The position numbers and the translations under genes are program-made. Below the pieces are notes generated by a model, which had not been told where the DNA came from, did no database searches, and saw only the letters and a list, made by a program, of their open reading frames with translations. Shown here piece after piece: positions 16,082 through 24,813 of a stretch of DNA of 64,000 bases (position 1 is its first letter; each line of letters starts with the position of its first letter). Source of the DNA: Beijerinckiaceae bacterium (GTDB lineage: Bacteria > Pseudomonadota > Alphaproteobacteria > Rhizobiales > Beijerinckiaceae); NCBI GenBank assembly GCA_004564215.1, contig CP024846.1:744001-808000 (forward strand), read 5' to 3'.

Positions 16082-18262
16082 TCAAAATCGCTGGGTCAGC
16101 CCTGCCAGAATGGCGCGGCGGATGCCGAATTGCGGCGCGCCGACGCCAACCCCTGAGCCATCGCGGATTTGATAGATGCTGTCGCCGATATTCAAGACAT
16201 CAATTCGCAATTCCGTTCCTTGCCAGATCCCGAGATCGAGTTTTTGGACGATGCTGGCGTTGACGACCGCATAAGCAGGCAGCGACCCGCCATTTGGCAC
16301 AGTGGGTGTGCCTGACCGCAAGCCGCTTTGAGCCAATAAATCCGCCGACACACGGGTTTGGTACTTTGTGCCCTGGTTGAACGTGTAGGCAATTCCCGCA
16401 GAACCGGTCCATGTCTGGTCATGGTCGAGATGGATGTAATTTTGTGCGATATAGGCGAGTTCGTCCGGTGGAATATTGAATTGCGCGGAGTTGATGTCCG
16501 TTCCCATCGCGCGGGAATAGGCGGCGTTGCCATAGATCGACCACGGCCCCTGGTCGTAGCTTACGGTGAATACCGCGCCGGCGACATAGGCCTTGGCATA
16601 GTTGAATGCGGACAAAATGATCGGGGCGCCGAATTGGCCTTCATCGAGCAGGTTTGTCGCCAGCTTGTAATAGCCATCGAGTCCGACGGTGAGCCCAGGA
16701 ACGATAATTTGGTTGATCCCGACATCGAAATAATGCGACCGCTCCGCCTTGACAATGTCGTCCCGCTGAGTGGCAGCGGCAGCCGTTGTATTGTTGAAGA
16801 GTGCGACCGTGTTCGGCGAGACGAGCTCAAAAGGCGGCGGCACGAAATAGCGTGAATAGCCGGCATGGACTGTCGTGGTGTCGGTCGCGTTCAGGACCAG
16901 GTTCACGCGCGGGCTGAGCTGCGTTTCATTGGTGAACTCATTGACCCCGTCGAAGCGAAAGCCATAGTTGAGGGTGAGAGCCGGCAAGAGCCGCCATTCA
17001 TCTTGAAGGTAAAAGCCGTAAAGGCCGCCGGTCCGTCCGCCATTATCGAGGATGCCGAGCGGCACATTCGATGTCTGCCCGCCCGCCGCGTCGACAGGCA
17101 GCACAAAGGAATTATTGTCGAACGCGATGGTCTCCACCTGCCCGAGAAAACCGCCCCGCAAGGTATGGCTGTCATTGATCCGCCAACTGGCATCGGCCTG
17201 AACGCCTTCGGCCAGACTGGACCGTCGCGCAAAGGGAGTGATTCCATTATAGAGAAGATCGCCGAGCGTGTCCGGGCTGAAGGACAGAACACTGTTGCGG
17301 ACAAAAGCCGAGAGCTGCAAATCAACATCGCCGATGTGCTTTTGCAGCGATAACACGCCAAATTGCGTGGCCTCATGCTGAACCTCGTTCAGCAGAGTGC
17401 TGTTGAACGATTTCGCGCCAAGCACATTGAGGCCGAGAGCGGCGACCTGGCCCGGATTGTTGGGGATTTGGAAGCGACCGTTGAAGGCGCCGCCCATCAG
17501 GCTGACCCGCGTATCCGGATCGACAATGCCCGACATATACGCGAAACCGTGAAGTTGCTGGGTCGCGTCATGCAGCGCATTGAAGGTCGCAGCCGAATTT
17601 TCGATGCCGCGATCGTTTCCCAAATAATCGCCGGTGAAGAACCAATTGACTGGACCATAGCTTCCGCCATATTCGAAGCTCGGCTGCAGCCAATTGAAGC
17701 TTCCGCCATACATCGAGACTGCAAGACCTGGGTTGGTCAGCCCGGTCTTGGTCTGAATGTCTAAAACGCCCGCGGTCCGAAATCCATATTGCGCCGGCAA
17801 GGCGCCGGTGAGCAGCGAAATGCTGTGGGCGAAGCGGGTTTCGAGCGCTTGCCCAAACACCGAAAGCCCCTCGGGCAATTGCACGCCATTGATCCTGAAT
17901 TGGACATTGGCGTGATCGCCGCGCACGTGAACCTGACCGAAACTGTCCTGCGCGACGCCGGGCATCTGCAGCAGTATCTGATTCAAGGGGGCATTTTCGC
18001 CTTGTGGAATCGTCTGCAGAGCTTCCGGGCCGAAGTAATACGTGCTCGCACCAAGACTGGGCTGGATCTGCAGGCGGGCGGCATCGAGCGCCTCGGAGAT
18101 GACTTCCACCGAATCGAGGCTGATGGTCCCGGCATCGGCCGGATTTTGAGGCGCCGGCACGGGAGTTTCCGCAAAAGCTGGAGCGCCAGCAAGTGTCAGG
18201 ATGAGGGCGCTCATTTTCACCCATCCGTGCGGTGCGAACAACATGGCAGTTTCCTTCGGCAT
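16082..18262 (-). CDS. TonB-dependent outer-membrane receptor (possible zinc receptor)
   Basis: 726 residues from ATG 18262; an ATG at 18244 with AAGGAA upstream is the alternative. A signal peptide (LILTLAGAPAFAE) is followed by a plug domain (APLNQILLQMPGVAQDSFGQVHVRGDHANVQFRINGVQLPEG) and a 22-strand type barrel that ends in an aromatic residue (GLTQRF). A near-perfect palindrome of Zur-box type sits 31-49 bases upstream, so zinc-dependent control and a ZnuD-like role are plausible, but the protein has no His-rich loop and the substrate is not proven. It lies convergent to pccB and divergent from pccA. Confidence 0.9.
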   Translation of the reverse strand: MPKETAMLFAPHGWVKMSALILTLAGAPAFAETPVPAPQNPADAGTISLDSVEVISEALDAARLQIQPSLGASTYYFGPEALQTIPQGENAPLNQILLQMPGVAQDSFGQVHVRGDHANVQFRINGVQLPEGLSVFGQALETRFAHSISLLTGALPAQYGFRTAGVLDIQTKTGLTNPGLAVSMYGGSFNWLQPSFEYGGSYGPVNWFFTGDYLGNDRGIENSAATFNALHDATQQLHGFAYMSGIVDPDTRVSLMGGAFNGRFQIPNNPGQVAALGLNVLGAKSFNSTLLNEVQHEATQFGVLSLQKHIGDVDLQLSAFVRNSVLSFSPDTLGDLLYNGITPFARRSSLAEGVQADASWRINDSHTLRGGFLGQVETIAFDNNSFVLPVDAAGGQTSNVPLGILDNGGRTGGLYGFYLQDEWRLLPALTLNYGFRFDGVNEFTNETQLSPRVNLVLNATDTTTVHAGYSRYFVPPPFELVSPNTVALFNNTTAAAATQRDDIVKAERSHYFDVGINQIIVPGLTVGLDGYYKLATNLLDEGQFGAPIILSAFNYAKAYVAGAVFTVSYDQGPWSIYGNAAYSRAMGTDINSAQFNIPPDELAYIAQNYIHLDHDQTWTGSAGIAYTFNQGTKYQTRVSADLLAQSGLRSGTPTVPNGGSLPAYAVVNASIVQKLDLGIWQGTELRIDVLNIGDSIYQIRDGSGVGVGAPQFGIRRAILAGLTQRF

Positions 18263-18292
18263 TGCCCGACCCCTCTAAGGTCGGCCAATTGA

Positions 18293-18311
18293 AACGTTAT
18301 ATTATAACGTT
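18293..18311. promoter_or_regulatory. Zur-box-like operator upstream of the TonB receptor
   Basis: AACGTTATATTATAACGTT is a perfect palindrome of 9-bp arms around one central base, extended outwards by GA/TC-like flanks (GAAACGTTATATTATAACGT on the plus strand). The core GTTATAxTATAAC is the pattern I know for Zur operators in proteobacteria. It is placed where the TonB receptor promoter should be, 31-49 bases before the first ATG. A Zur-like regulator is encoded at 58690-59193. The palindrome is seen; the identity of the bound protein is inferred. Confidence 0.6.
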
Positions 18312-18439
18312 CACGCTGTCCAGACACAGCCTGCCTGATTTTGTTCAATGGACGCGCCGACGGGGCTTGCCTACAAGTTAAGACGGCTAAATCCTCGTGG
18401 TTTCCACGAGTCGAAGGGCGTACCCGTTCCGAGGCTTTG

Positions 18440-20446
18440 ATGTTCAAGAAAATCCTCATTGCCAACCGCGGAGAGATTGCCTGCCGGGTAATCGCCACCG
18501 CGCGGCGAATGGGGATTTTGACGGTCGCTGTCTATTCCGATGCGGACAAGGATGCGCCGCATGTGGGTTTTGCCGACGAGGCCGTACGAATTGGACCGGC
18601 AGCTCCCGCCGAGAGCTATCTCGTCGTCGAAAACATCCTTGCCGCCTGCAAGAAGACAGGGGCCGAAGCGGTACACCCCGGATATGGCTTTTTGTCCGAG
18701 CGGGCAGAGTTCGCAAGGGCCGTGATCGACAACAACATCGCCTTCGTCGGCCCGAATCCAAAAGCCATAGAGGCCATGGGCGACAAGATCGAATCGAAGA
18801 AACTCGCGCGCGCTGCCGGTGTGGCAACGGTGCCCGGATTTATCGGCGTCATTTCGGACATGGCGGAGGCAACCCAAATAGCCGATGACGTCGGCTATCC
18901 GGTGATGATCAAGGCCTCGTCCGGCGGCGGTGGCCGGGGAATGCGTATCGCGCTGACACGGGACGAATTGGCCGAGAATTTTGCGCGCGCGCAATCGGAA
19001 GCGAAAACCTCATTTGGGGATGATCGTCTCTTTATCGAAAAATTTATTCTCCATCCGCGCCACATCGAGATCCAAGTCCTCGGCGACAAATTCGGTGCCA
19101 TCGTCCATCTGGGCGAGCGCGAATGTTCGATCCAGCGGCGCCACCAAAAACTCATTGAGGAATCCCCCTCCCCCTTCATCGACGAAGAGACGCGCGGGCA
19201 CATGGGCGAACAGGCCGTCGCGCTAGCCAAGGCGGTCGACTACGACTCGGCCGGGACAGTCGAATTCATTGTGGCCCCGGACAAGAGTTTTTATTTTCTC
19301 GAAATGAACACGCGGTTGCAGGTCGAGCATCCGGTGACCGAACTCGTCACCGGCATCGACCTCGTCGAACAGATGATCAAAATGGCCTATGGCGAGAGAT
19401 TGTCGATCGGCCAGAAAGATATCCACCTTAAAGGTTCGGCGATCGAAAGCCGCGTCCTCGCCGAAGATCCAACGCGCAACTTCCTCCCCTCCACCGGCCG
19501 GCTTAAAACCTACCGGCCCCCCGCCAATGCGTATCACGATGGCGTGACGTTGCGCGTCGATACCGGTGTCCGCGAAGGCAGCGAGATCGGAATTCATTAC
19601 GATCCGATGATCGCGAAAGTCATCACCCATGCAAGCGATCGGCAGACAGCCATTGAAGCGCAGGGCGCCGCCCTCGATCAATTTTTCATCGACGGCATAA
19701 GCCACAATATATTTTTTCTTGCCGCCTTGATGCGCAATAAGCGTTTTCGCGGCGGCGACATCTCGACCGGCTTCATCGAGCAGGAATATCCGCGGGGTTT
19801 CGCTCCACTCCCTCCGGACGGAGACAGGGGGCGGCTCTTGGCCAGCGTCGCGGCGTCACTCCAGCATGTGATCGATCGGCGCAAGCGCCTCTTGTCCGGC
19901 CAGACGCGACGCCTGCCGCCCGACCCTTCTCCGGGCAATTATTCAGTCTTTCTCGGCAAAAAGCGTCAAGACGTGATACGCACCCAGGCGGGCGACGGCC
20001 TCGTGGTCCGGTTTGAGAAAGACGGCCAAGCGCACCATTGCGTATCCGCGTGGACGCCAGGCGAGCCGGTATGGAACGGCACCCTCGACGGCAACAAAAT
20101 TGCCGTTCAGCTGCGCTCAATTCTCAATGGTTATACTTTGGCCCACGCAGGCGCCGTTGTGGACGCACGGGTGTACTCCCGCCGCCAGGCCGAACTCGCC
20201 GAGCTCATGCTGGAAAAAAGGATTACCGACAGTTCCAAATTATTGCGATGCCCGATGCCGGGCCTCGTCAAATCAATCGATGTGACAGCCGGACAAACCG
20301 TAAAATCGGGCGAAGCCCTTTGCGTGATCGAAGCGATGAAAATGGAAACCGTTTTGCGTGCCGATGAGGATGAGGTTGTGAAAAAGATCAACGTAAAGCC
20401 AGGCGATTCCATTGCCGTCGACGCTATCATCATGACATTTGTTTGA
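18440..20446 (+). CDS. pccA: Acyl-CoA (propionyl-CoA) carboxylase, alpha subunit (biotin carboxylase/BCCP)
   Basis: 668 residues. The biotin-carboxylase domain starts at FKKILIANRGEIACRVI and carries the ATP-grasp glycine loop ASSGGGGRGMRIA, the EKFILHPRHIEIQVLGD stretch and EMNTRLQVEHPVTELVTGIDLVEQM. The C-terminal biotinyl domain ends with the lysine site VIEAMKMETVLR, about 35 residues from the end. Size and order match PccA/AccA-type alpha subunits acting with pccB on propionyl-CoA. ATG 18440 fits the conserved N-terminus; longer frames add unrelated residues. The spacing from the divergent TonB gene is about 180 bases. Confidence 0.94.
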   Translation: MFKKILIANRGEIACRVIATARRMGILTVAVYSDADKDAPHVGFADEAVRIGPAAPAESYLVVENILAACKKTGAEAVHPGYGFLSERAEFARAVIDNNIAFVGPNPKAIEAMGDKIESKKLARAAGVATVPGFIGVISDMAEATQIADDVGYPVMIKASSGGGGRGMRIALTRDELAENFARAQSEAKTSFGDDRLFIEKFILHPRHIEIQVLGDKFGAIVHLGERECSIQRRHQKLIEESPSPFIDEETRGHMGEQAVALAKAVDYDSAGTVEFIVAPDKSFYFLEMNTRLQVEHPVTELVTGIDLVEQMIKMAYGERLSIGQKDIHLKGSAIESRVLAEDPTRNFLPSTGRLKTYRPPANAYHDGVTLRVDTGVREGSEIGIHYDPMIAKVITHASDRQTAIEAQGAALDQFFIDGISHNIFFLAALMRNKRFRGGDISTGFIEQEYPRGFAPLPPDGDRGRLLASVAASLQHVIDRRKRLLSGQTRRLPPDPSPGNYSVFLGKKRQDVIRTQAGDGLVVRFEKDGQAHHCVSAWTPGEPVWNGTLDGNKIAVQLRSILNGYTLAHAGAVVDARVYSRRQAELAELMLEKRITDSSKLLRCPMPGLVKSIDVTAGQTVKSGEALCVIEAMKMETVLRADEDEVVKKINVKPGDSIAVDAIIMTFV

Positions 20447-20687
20447 GGGGGACCCTTCAAGCCGGGTTCGCGCGCACAAAGCTTACGCAAAGACCAGACA
20501 GAGCGAGAGCGCCGCTTGTCCAGAGTTTTCTCGCAGAATATTTTTGTCGTGTGGATAGCGGGGCACGGTCGCGATCGACAAAAAAATCTCTCCTTTTTGC
20601 CGAAGAGGCGTGGCACAAGAAGAATCGGTCTTGAACTGATTCGGCGACGGCGCGTGTAGCGCAGGCCGGTGCCAATCGAGAAAGTCT

Positions 20688-22196
20688 ATGCCTCCAATCG
20701 AAAATCTTGCCGACAGGGTCCGTCTCGGGGCCGGCGCCTCTTCAGCCCCGGATCTGAATTTTCGCCTCGCGCCGCACAACATCGAAGCCGAACAGGCTTT
20801 GCTTGGCGCGATCCTCGTCAACAATGATGCCTTCGATCGCGTCTCCGATTTTCTCCGCCCCGAACATTTTTCGGAAGAGCTTCATCGGCGGATTTTTGAC
20901 ATTGCCTCGCAGTTGATCAGGGCCGGCAAGCTGGCATCGCCGATCACCTTGAAGACATTCCTTGGTGAACATGATCTCGGCGGCGTCACCGTGCCGCAAT
21001 ATCTTGCCCGCCTCGCGGCGGAAGCCACAACCGTGATCAATGCCGAGGATTATGGCCGCACCATCCATGATCTCGCCATGCGGCGCGATTTGATCCTCAT
21101 CGGGGAGGATATCGTCAACGCGGCCTATGACGCACCCGTCAACGCCTCGCCGCGCGAGCAAATCGAGGAAGCCGAACGCAAGCTCTATTCAATTGCCGAG
21201 ACGGGCCGCTACGAGGGCGGCTTTCAACGTTTTTCGGAGGCCTTGACCACCGCCGTCGATATGGCGGCAAGGGCTTTCGAACGCGACGGAAAACTGTCCG
21301 GCATCGCAAGCGGCCTCACCGATCTCGACCGCTACATGGGCGGTTTGCAGGCTTCCGATCTCGTCATCGTCGCCGGCCGCCCCGGCATGGGCAAAACGGC
21401 GCTGGCGACCAACATCGCCTTCAACATCGCCAGGGCCTATGAGTTTAAGCTCAGACCCGATGGTTCGCCGGAGACCATCAACGGGGGAATTGTCGGTTTT
21501 TTCTCGCTGGAAATGTCGGCCGAACAATTGGCGACGCGTATCATCGCCGAACAGGCGGCGGTTCCCTCCTACAAAATCCGGCGGGGCGACATCGGCGAAC
21601 CGGAATTTCACCGTATCGCCCAGGCCGCGCGGGATATGCAAACCATCCCCTTTTATATCGACCAGAGCGGTGGCCTTTCGATCGCGCAATTGGCAGCCCG
21701 CGCGCGACGCCTCAAGCGCCAGCGCGGCCTTGATGTATTGGTGATCGATTATCTTCAGTTGCTGGGTGGTTCAAAGACACGAAGCGACAGTCGCGTGCAG
21801 GAGGTGACCGAGATCACCACCGGCCTTAAGGCCCTGGCGAAGGATCTGAACGTTCCCGTCATCGCCCTCTCGCAATTGTCGCGGCAGGTCGAGAACCGGG
21901 ACGACAAGCGCCCGCAATTGTCCGATTTGCGTGAATCCGGCTCCATCGAGCAGGATGCGGACGTCGTCCTGTTTGTGTTCCGCGAGGAATATTATCTGAA
22001 GAACCGTCAGCCGCGCGAGGGGACCGAGGACTTCCTCACCTGGCAGGCCGACATGGAACGGGCGCACGGCCGGGCCGAAATTATCATTGGCAAGCAACGC
22101 CACGGCCCGACCGGAACCGTGGAACTCGCCTTCGAAGACGAGATGACGAGATTTTCCAATTTGGCGCGGGAGGAAAATCTGCCTGACCATCTATAA
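20688..22196 (+). CDS. dnaB: Replicative DNA helicase
   Basis: 502 residues. The N-terminal DnaB domain (PHNIEAEQALLGAILVNNDAFDRVSDFL) is followed by the RecA-like motor with Walker A GRPGMGKTALATN, Walker B VLVIDYLQLLGG and the DLRESGSIEQDADVVLFVFREEYY motif. It is the hexameric 5'-3' helicase of the replication fork. In many Rhizobiales dnaB is followed by alr and radA; here radA follows with no alr between, about 160 bases downstream. The upstream 240 bases contain no gene. Confidence 0.96.
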   Translation: MPPIENLADRVRLGAGASSAPDLNFRLAPHNIEAEQALLGAILVNNDAFDRVSDFLRPEHFSEELHRRIFDIASQLIRAGKLASPITLKTFLGEHDLGGVTVPQYLARLAAEATTVINAEDYGRTIHDLAMRRDLILIGEDIVNAAYDAPVNASPREQIEEAERKLYSIAETGRYEGGFQRFSEALTTAVDMAARAFERDGKLSGIASGLTDLDRYMGGLQASDLVIVAGRPGMGKTALATNIAFNIARAYEFKLRPDGSPETINGGIVGFFSLEMSAEQLATRIIAEQAAVPSYKIRRGDIGEPEFHRIAQAARDMQTIPFYIDQSGGLSIAQLAARARRLKRQRGLDVLVIDYLQLLGGSKTRSDSRVQEVTEITTGLKALAKDLNVPVIALSQLSRQVENRDDKRPQLSDLRESGSIEQDADVVLFVFREEYYLKNRQPREGTEDFLTWQADMERAHGRAEIIIGKQRHGPTGTVELAFEDEMTRFSNLAREENLPDHL

Positions 22197-22354
22197 TATT
22201 GGGCTCGGGCAGGTAGATGCGTTTGCTCCGCGCGAACGTTTCGGGCAGCACTTAACCAAGATCGCCCTCGCGCATCGCCGGAGGCGTCGGACCGTTTGAG
22301 CGCGTCTTTTTCGATCGCATGTCTTCGATGGGGAAACCCGCCCCAGGAACCCTT

Positions 22355-23773
22355 ATGGCCAAATCACATAATTCCTTCGTTTGCCAAAATTGCGGTGCGG
22401 TCACCCAGCGCTGGCAGGGCCGCTGCGAAGCTTGTGGTGAATGGAACACGATCATCGAGGAAAGCGCCGCAACCGGCATCGGCGCGAAAACCGTACAGGG
22501 GGCTCGCAAGGGCCGCGTCTTCAGCCTGTCGAAATTGATGGAGCACGACCAGCCGTCCGCGCCGCGCATTACCACCGGCATCGCCGAGATGGATAGGGTG
22601 GTCGGCGGCGGCTTTGTGCCCGGTTCGGTCATTTTGCTCGGCGGCGAACCTGGCATCGGGAAATCGACCCTGCTTATTCAGGCATGCGCCGCGCTCGCCG
22701 CGCGGGATCAGCGCGTCGTTTATATTTCCGGCGAGGAGGCGGTCGATCAAATCCGCTTACGGGCCGCGCGCCTCGGCCTTGCGGCGGTGCCCGTCGAACT
22801 CGCCGCGGAAACCAGCGTCGAGGATATTATTTCAACGCTGTCCCACGGCAAGCGCCCTGCCCTCGTTATTATCGACTCGATACAGACGATGTGGACCGAC
22901 CTTATTGAATCCGCTCCCGGCACGGTCGGCCAAGTGCGCGGCGCGGCGCAGGCGCTGATTCGTTTCGCCAAGACGACGGGTGCTACCGTAATCCTCGTCG
23001 GCCACGTCACGAAGGACGGCCAGATCGCCGGGCCCAGGGTCGTCGAGCATATGGTCGACGCGGTGATTTCGTTCGAAGGCGAAGGCGGCCGGAATTTTCG
23101 GATTCTCCGTGCGGTCAAAAATCGTTTCGGTCCGACCGACGAGATTGGCGTTTTCGAAATGACCGGGCGCGGGCTCGCCGAGGTCTCCAACCCTTCGGCT
23201 CTTTTCCTATCTTCACGCGACGCCGCAGCACCCGGCGCCGCCGTATTTGCCGGCATGGAGGGAACCCGCCCGCTGCTCGTCGAGATCCAGGCCTTGGTTG
23301 CACCGAGCACGCTAGGGATGCCACGCCGCGCCGTTGTCGGCTGGGACAATTCGCGCCTCGCTATGGTTCTCGCGGTTCTCGAAGCGCATGGTGGGGTCAA
23401 ACTCGGCCAACATGATATTTATCTGAATGTCGCCGGAGGATTGCGCGTTGGCGAACCTGCGGCCGATCTCGCCGCGGCGGCCGCGCTTGTGTCTTCCTTG
23501 ACGGGGCGCAGTCTCCCGGCCGATTCGGTTTTCTTCGGCGAGATTGCCCTTTCCGGAGCCGTCCGGCCGGTCGGTCATGGGCTGGCACGGCTCAAAGAAG
23601 CAGCCAAACTTGGTTTTTGTCGTGCAACAATGCCGGACGCTGTGGAAAAAGGCGCCAGTTCCATACCGGAGCTTACGGTGCGCAGCTGCGGCCACATCGC
23701 CAGTTTGGTTGCCGACATCGCCGCGGATGGCGGACAACGCCAAAATGCTCAAAAACAGCCTCGGCGCGGCTGA
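22355..23773 (+). CDS. radA: DNA repair protein RadA/Sms
   Basis: About 472 residues. A zinc finger CQNC-CEAC (FVCQNCGAVTQRWQGRCEAC, residues 9-28) is followed by a RecA-like ATPase with Walker A GGEPGIGKSTLL, the RadA motif KNRFGPTDEIGVFEM and a Lon-protease-like C-terminal domain (DIYLNVAGGLRVGEPAADLA). RadA is a helicase-like factor that processes recombination intermediates. ATG 22355 gives the classical start just before the zinc finger; ATG 22319 would add 12 residues. The cvpA and purF genes follow in the usual alphaproteobacterial order. Confidence 0.95.
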   Translation: MAKSHNSFVCQNCGAVTQRWQGRCEACGEWNTIIEESAATGIGAKTVQGARKGRVFSLSKLMEHDQPSAPRITTGIAEMDRVVGGGFVPGSVILLGGEPGIGKSTLLIQACAALAARDQRVVYISGEEAVDQIRLRAARLGLAAVPVELAAETSVEDIISTLSHGKRPALVIIDSIQTMWTDLIESAPGTVGQVRGAAQALIRFAKTTGATVILVGHVTKDGQIAGPRVVEHMVDAVISFEGEGGRNFRILRAVKNRFGPTDEIGVFEMTGRGLAEVSNPSALFLSSRDAAAPGAAVFAGMEGTRPLLVEIQALVAPSTLGMPRRAVVGWDNSRLAMVLAVLEAHGGVKLGQHDIYLNVAGGLRVGEPAADLAAAAALVSSLTGRSLPADSVFFGEIALSGAVRPVGHGLARLKEAAKLGFCRATMPDAVEKGASSIPELTVRSCGHIASLVADIAADGGQRQNAQKQPRRG

Positions 23774-23946
23774 TCCGGAAATGAGCCAATCCAGTTCATT
23801 CGGAGCTAACCAACTTCGGCCGGATTTGCGGTCCAGATCCTATTGCCCTTGCTTTGTCTCGGCTATTAAGAGAAAAGCCAGCGAGGTCGACGACTCCACC
23901 TACCGCGAACGACAAAATCGCGCCTATGGCGCCAGAGGCTAAACCG

Positions 23947-24534
23947 ATGCCATCCTATCTCGATCTAGGGTTGATCGCTGTCATTCTCATTTCCGCATTT
24001 CTCGCGATGTTGCGTGGCTTTACCCGTGAAGTCCTGGCGATCGCCTCCTGGGGAGCGGCCGCGTTAGCTGCGATTTATCTCCACCCGATCGTACTTCCCT
24101 ATGTAAAGCCCTATATCGCCAAAGATGTCATCGCCCTGGCTGTCGCTGCAGCCGCGGTTTTTTTCGTGGTTCTGATCGTCGTCTCCCTTGTCACCGTCAA
24201 ATTGTCGGATGTGATCCTCGATTCCAAGGTCGGCGCGCTCGATCGTTCGCTCGGCTTTCTGTTTGGCGCGGTTCGCGGCCTGTTACTTTGCGTCATCGCC
24301 TTCGTGTTCTTCAATTGGCTGGTGCCCTTACAGACCCAACCCGAGTGGGTCAAATCCGCCCGCATGAAGCCGCTCCTGCAAGCTACCGGCGACCAGCTTA
24401 TGGCTGTCCTGCCGGAAGATCCCGAGGGGCTTTTGAACAAGCTCAAAAAGCCCAAAACTCCCAGCCCAAGCGAAGACGCGGTCCCGGATTCGGATGCGGA
24501 ACCGAAGAAAGTCGAGACCGGCAAGGGAACTTGA
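23947..24534 (+). CDS. cvpA: CvpA family membrane protein
   Basis: 195 residues with four membrane segments (LIAVILISAFLAMLRGFTREV, WGAAALAAIYLHP, IALAVAAAAVFFVVLIVVSL, LGFLFGAVRGLLLCVIAFVFFNW), the layout of CvpA (colicin V production) proteins, and a charged tail. The gene precedes purF, as in E. coli and most alphaproteobacteria; its role is poorly defined and includes envelope maintenance. ATG 23947 opens directly before the first membrane segment; frames starting further upstream add a charged stretch without family likeness. Confidence 0.9.
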   Translation: MPSYLDLGLIAVILISAFLAMLRGFTREVLAIASWGAAALAAIYLHPIVLPYVKPYIAKDVIALAVAAAAVFFVVLIVVSLVTVKLSDVILDSKVGALDRSLGFLFGAVRGLLLCVIAFVFFNWLVPLQTQPEWVKSARMKPLLQATGDQLMAVLPEDPEGLLNKLKKPKTPSPSEDAVPDSDAEPKKVETGKGT

Positions 24535-24813
24535 CCATCAGCGCAGTCTTTTGCGGATTTGCGTGCCGGCAAAAAGCACCGGTCTTTTTAGCGGCTGTGA
24601 GTTTTGGGGAAAACGCACAAACGTGACGTTTCCGCCCGTAAACTTGGTCTTCGCGACCTCTTAAGGGCTGACATTCACCGCAAGGTCGCTTATGTAAGTC
24701 TCATGACACTTGCGGCCGTTCGCGTAAGGTTGCGGGACCCCGACGAAACGGGACGATCCAGGACAATTCATCGATTTGAAGCGCTCGACCACTGAGCTTT
24801 CGGGAGGCCGTTG

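Noticed and set aside
20447..20687. Remnant of rplI upstream of dnaB
   Set aside because: rplI often precedes dnaB, but no frame in the 241 bases resembles ribosomal protein L9.
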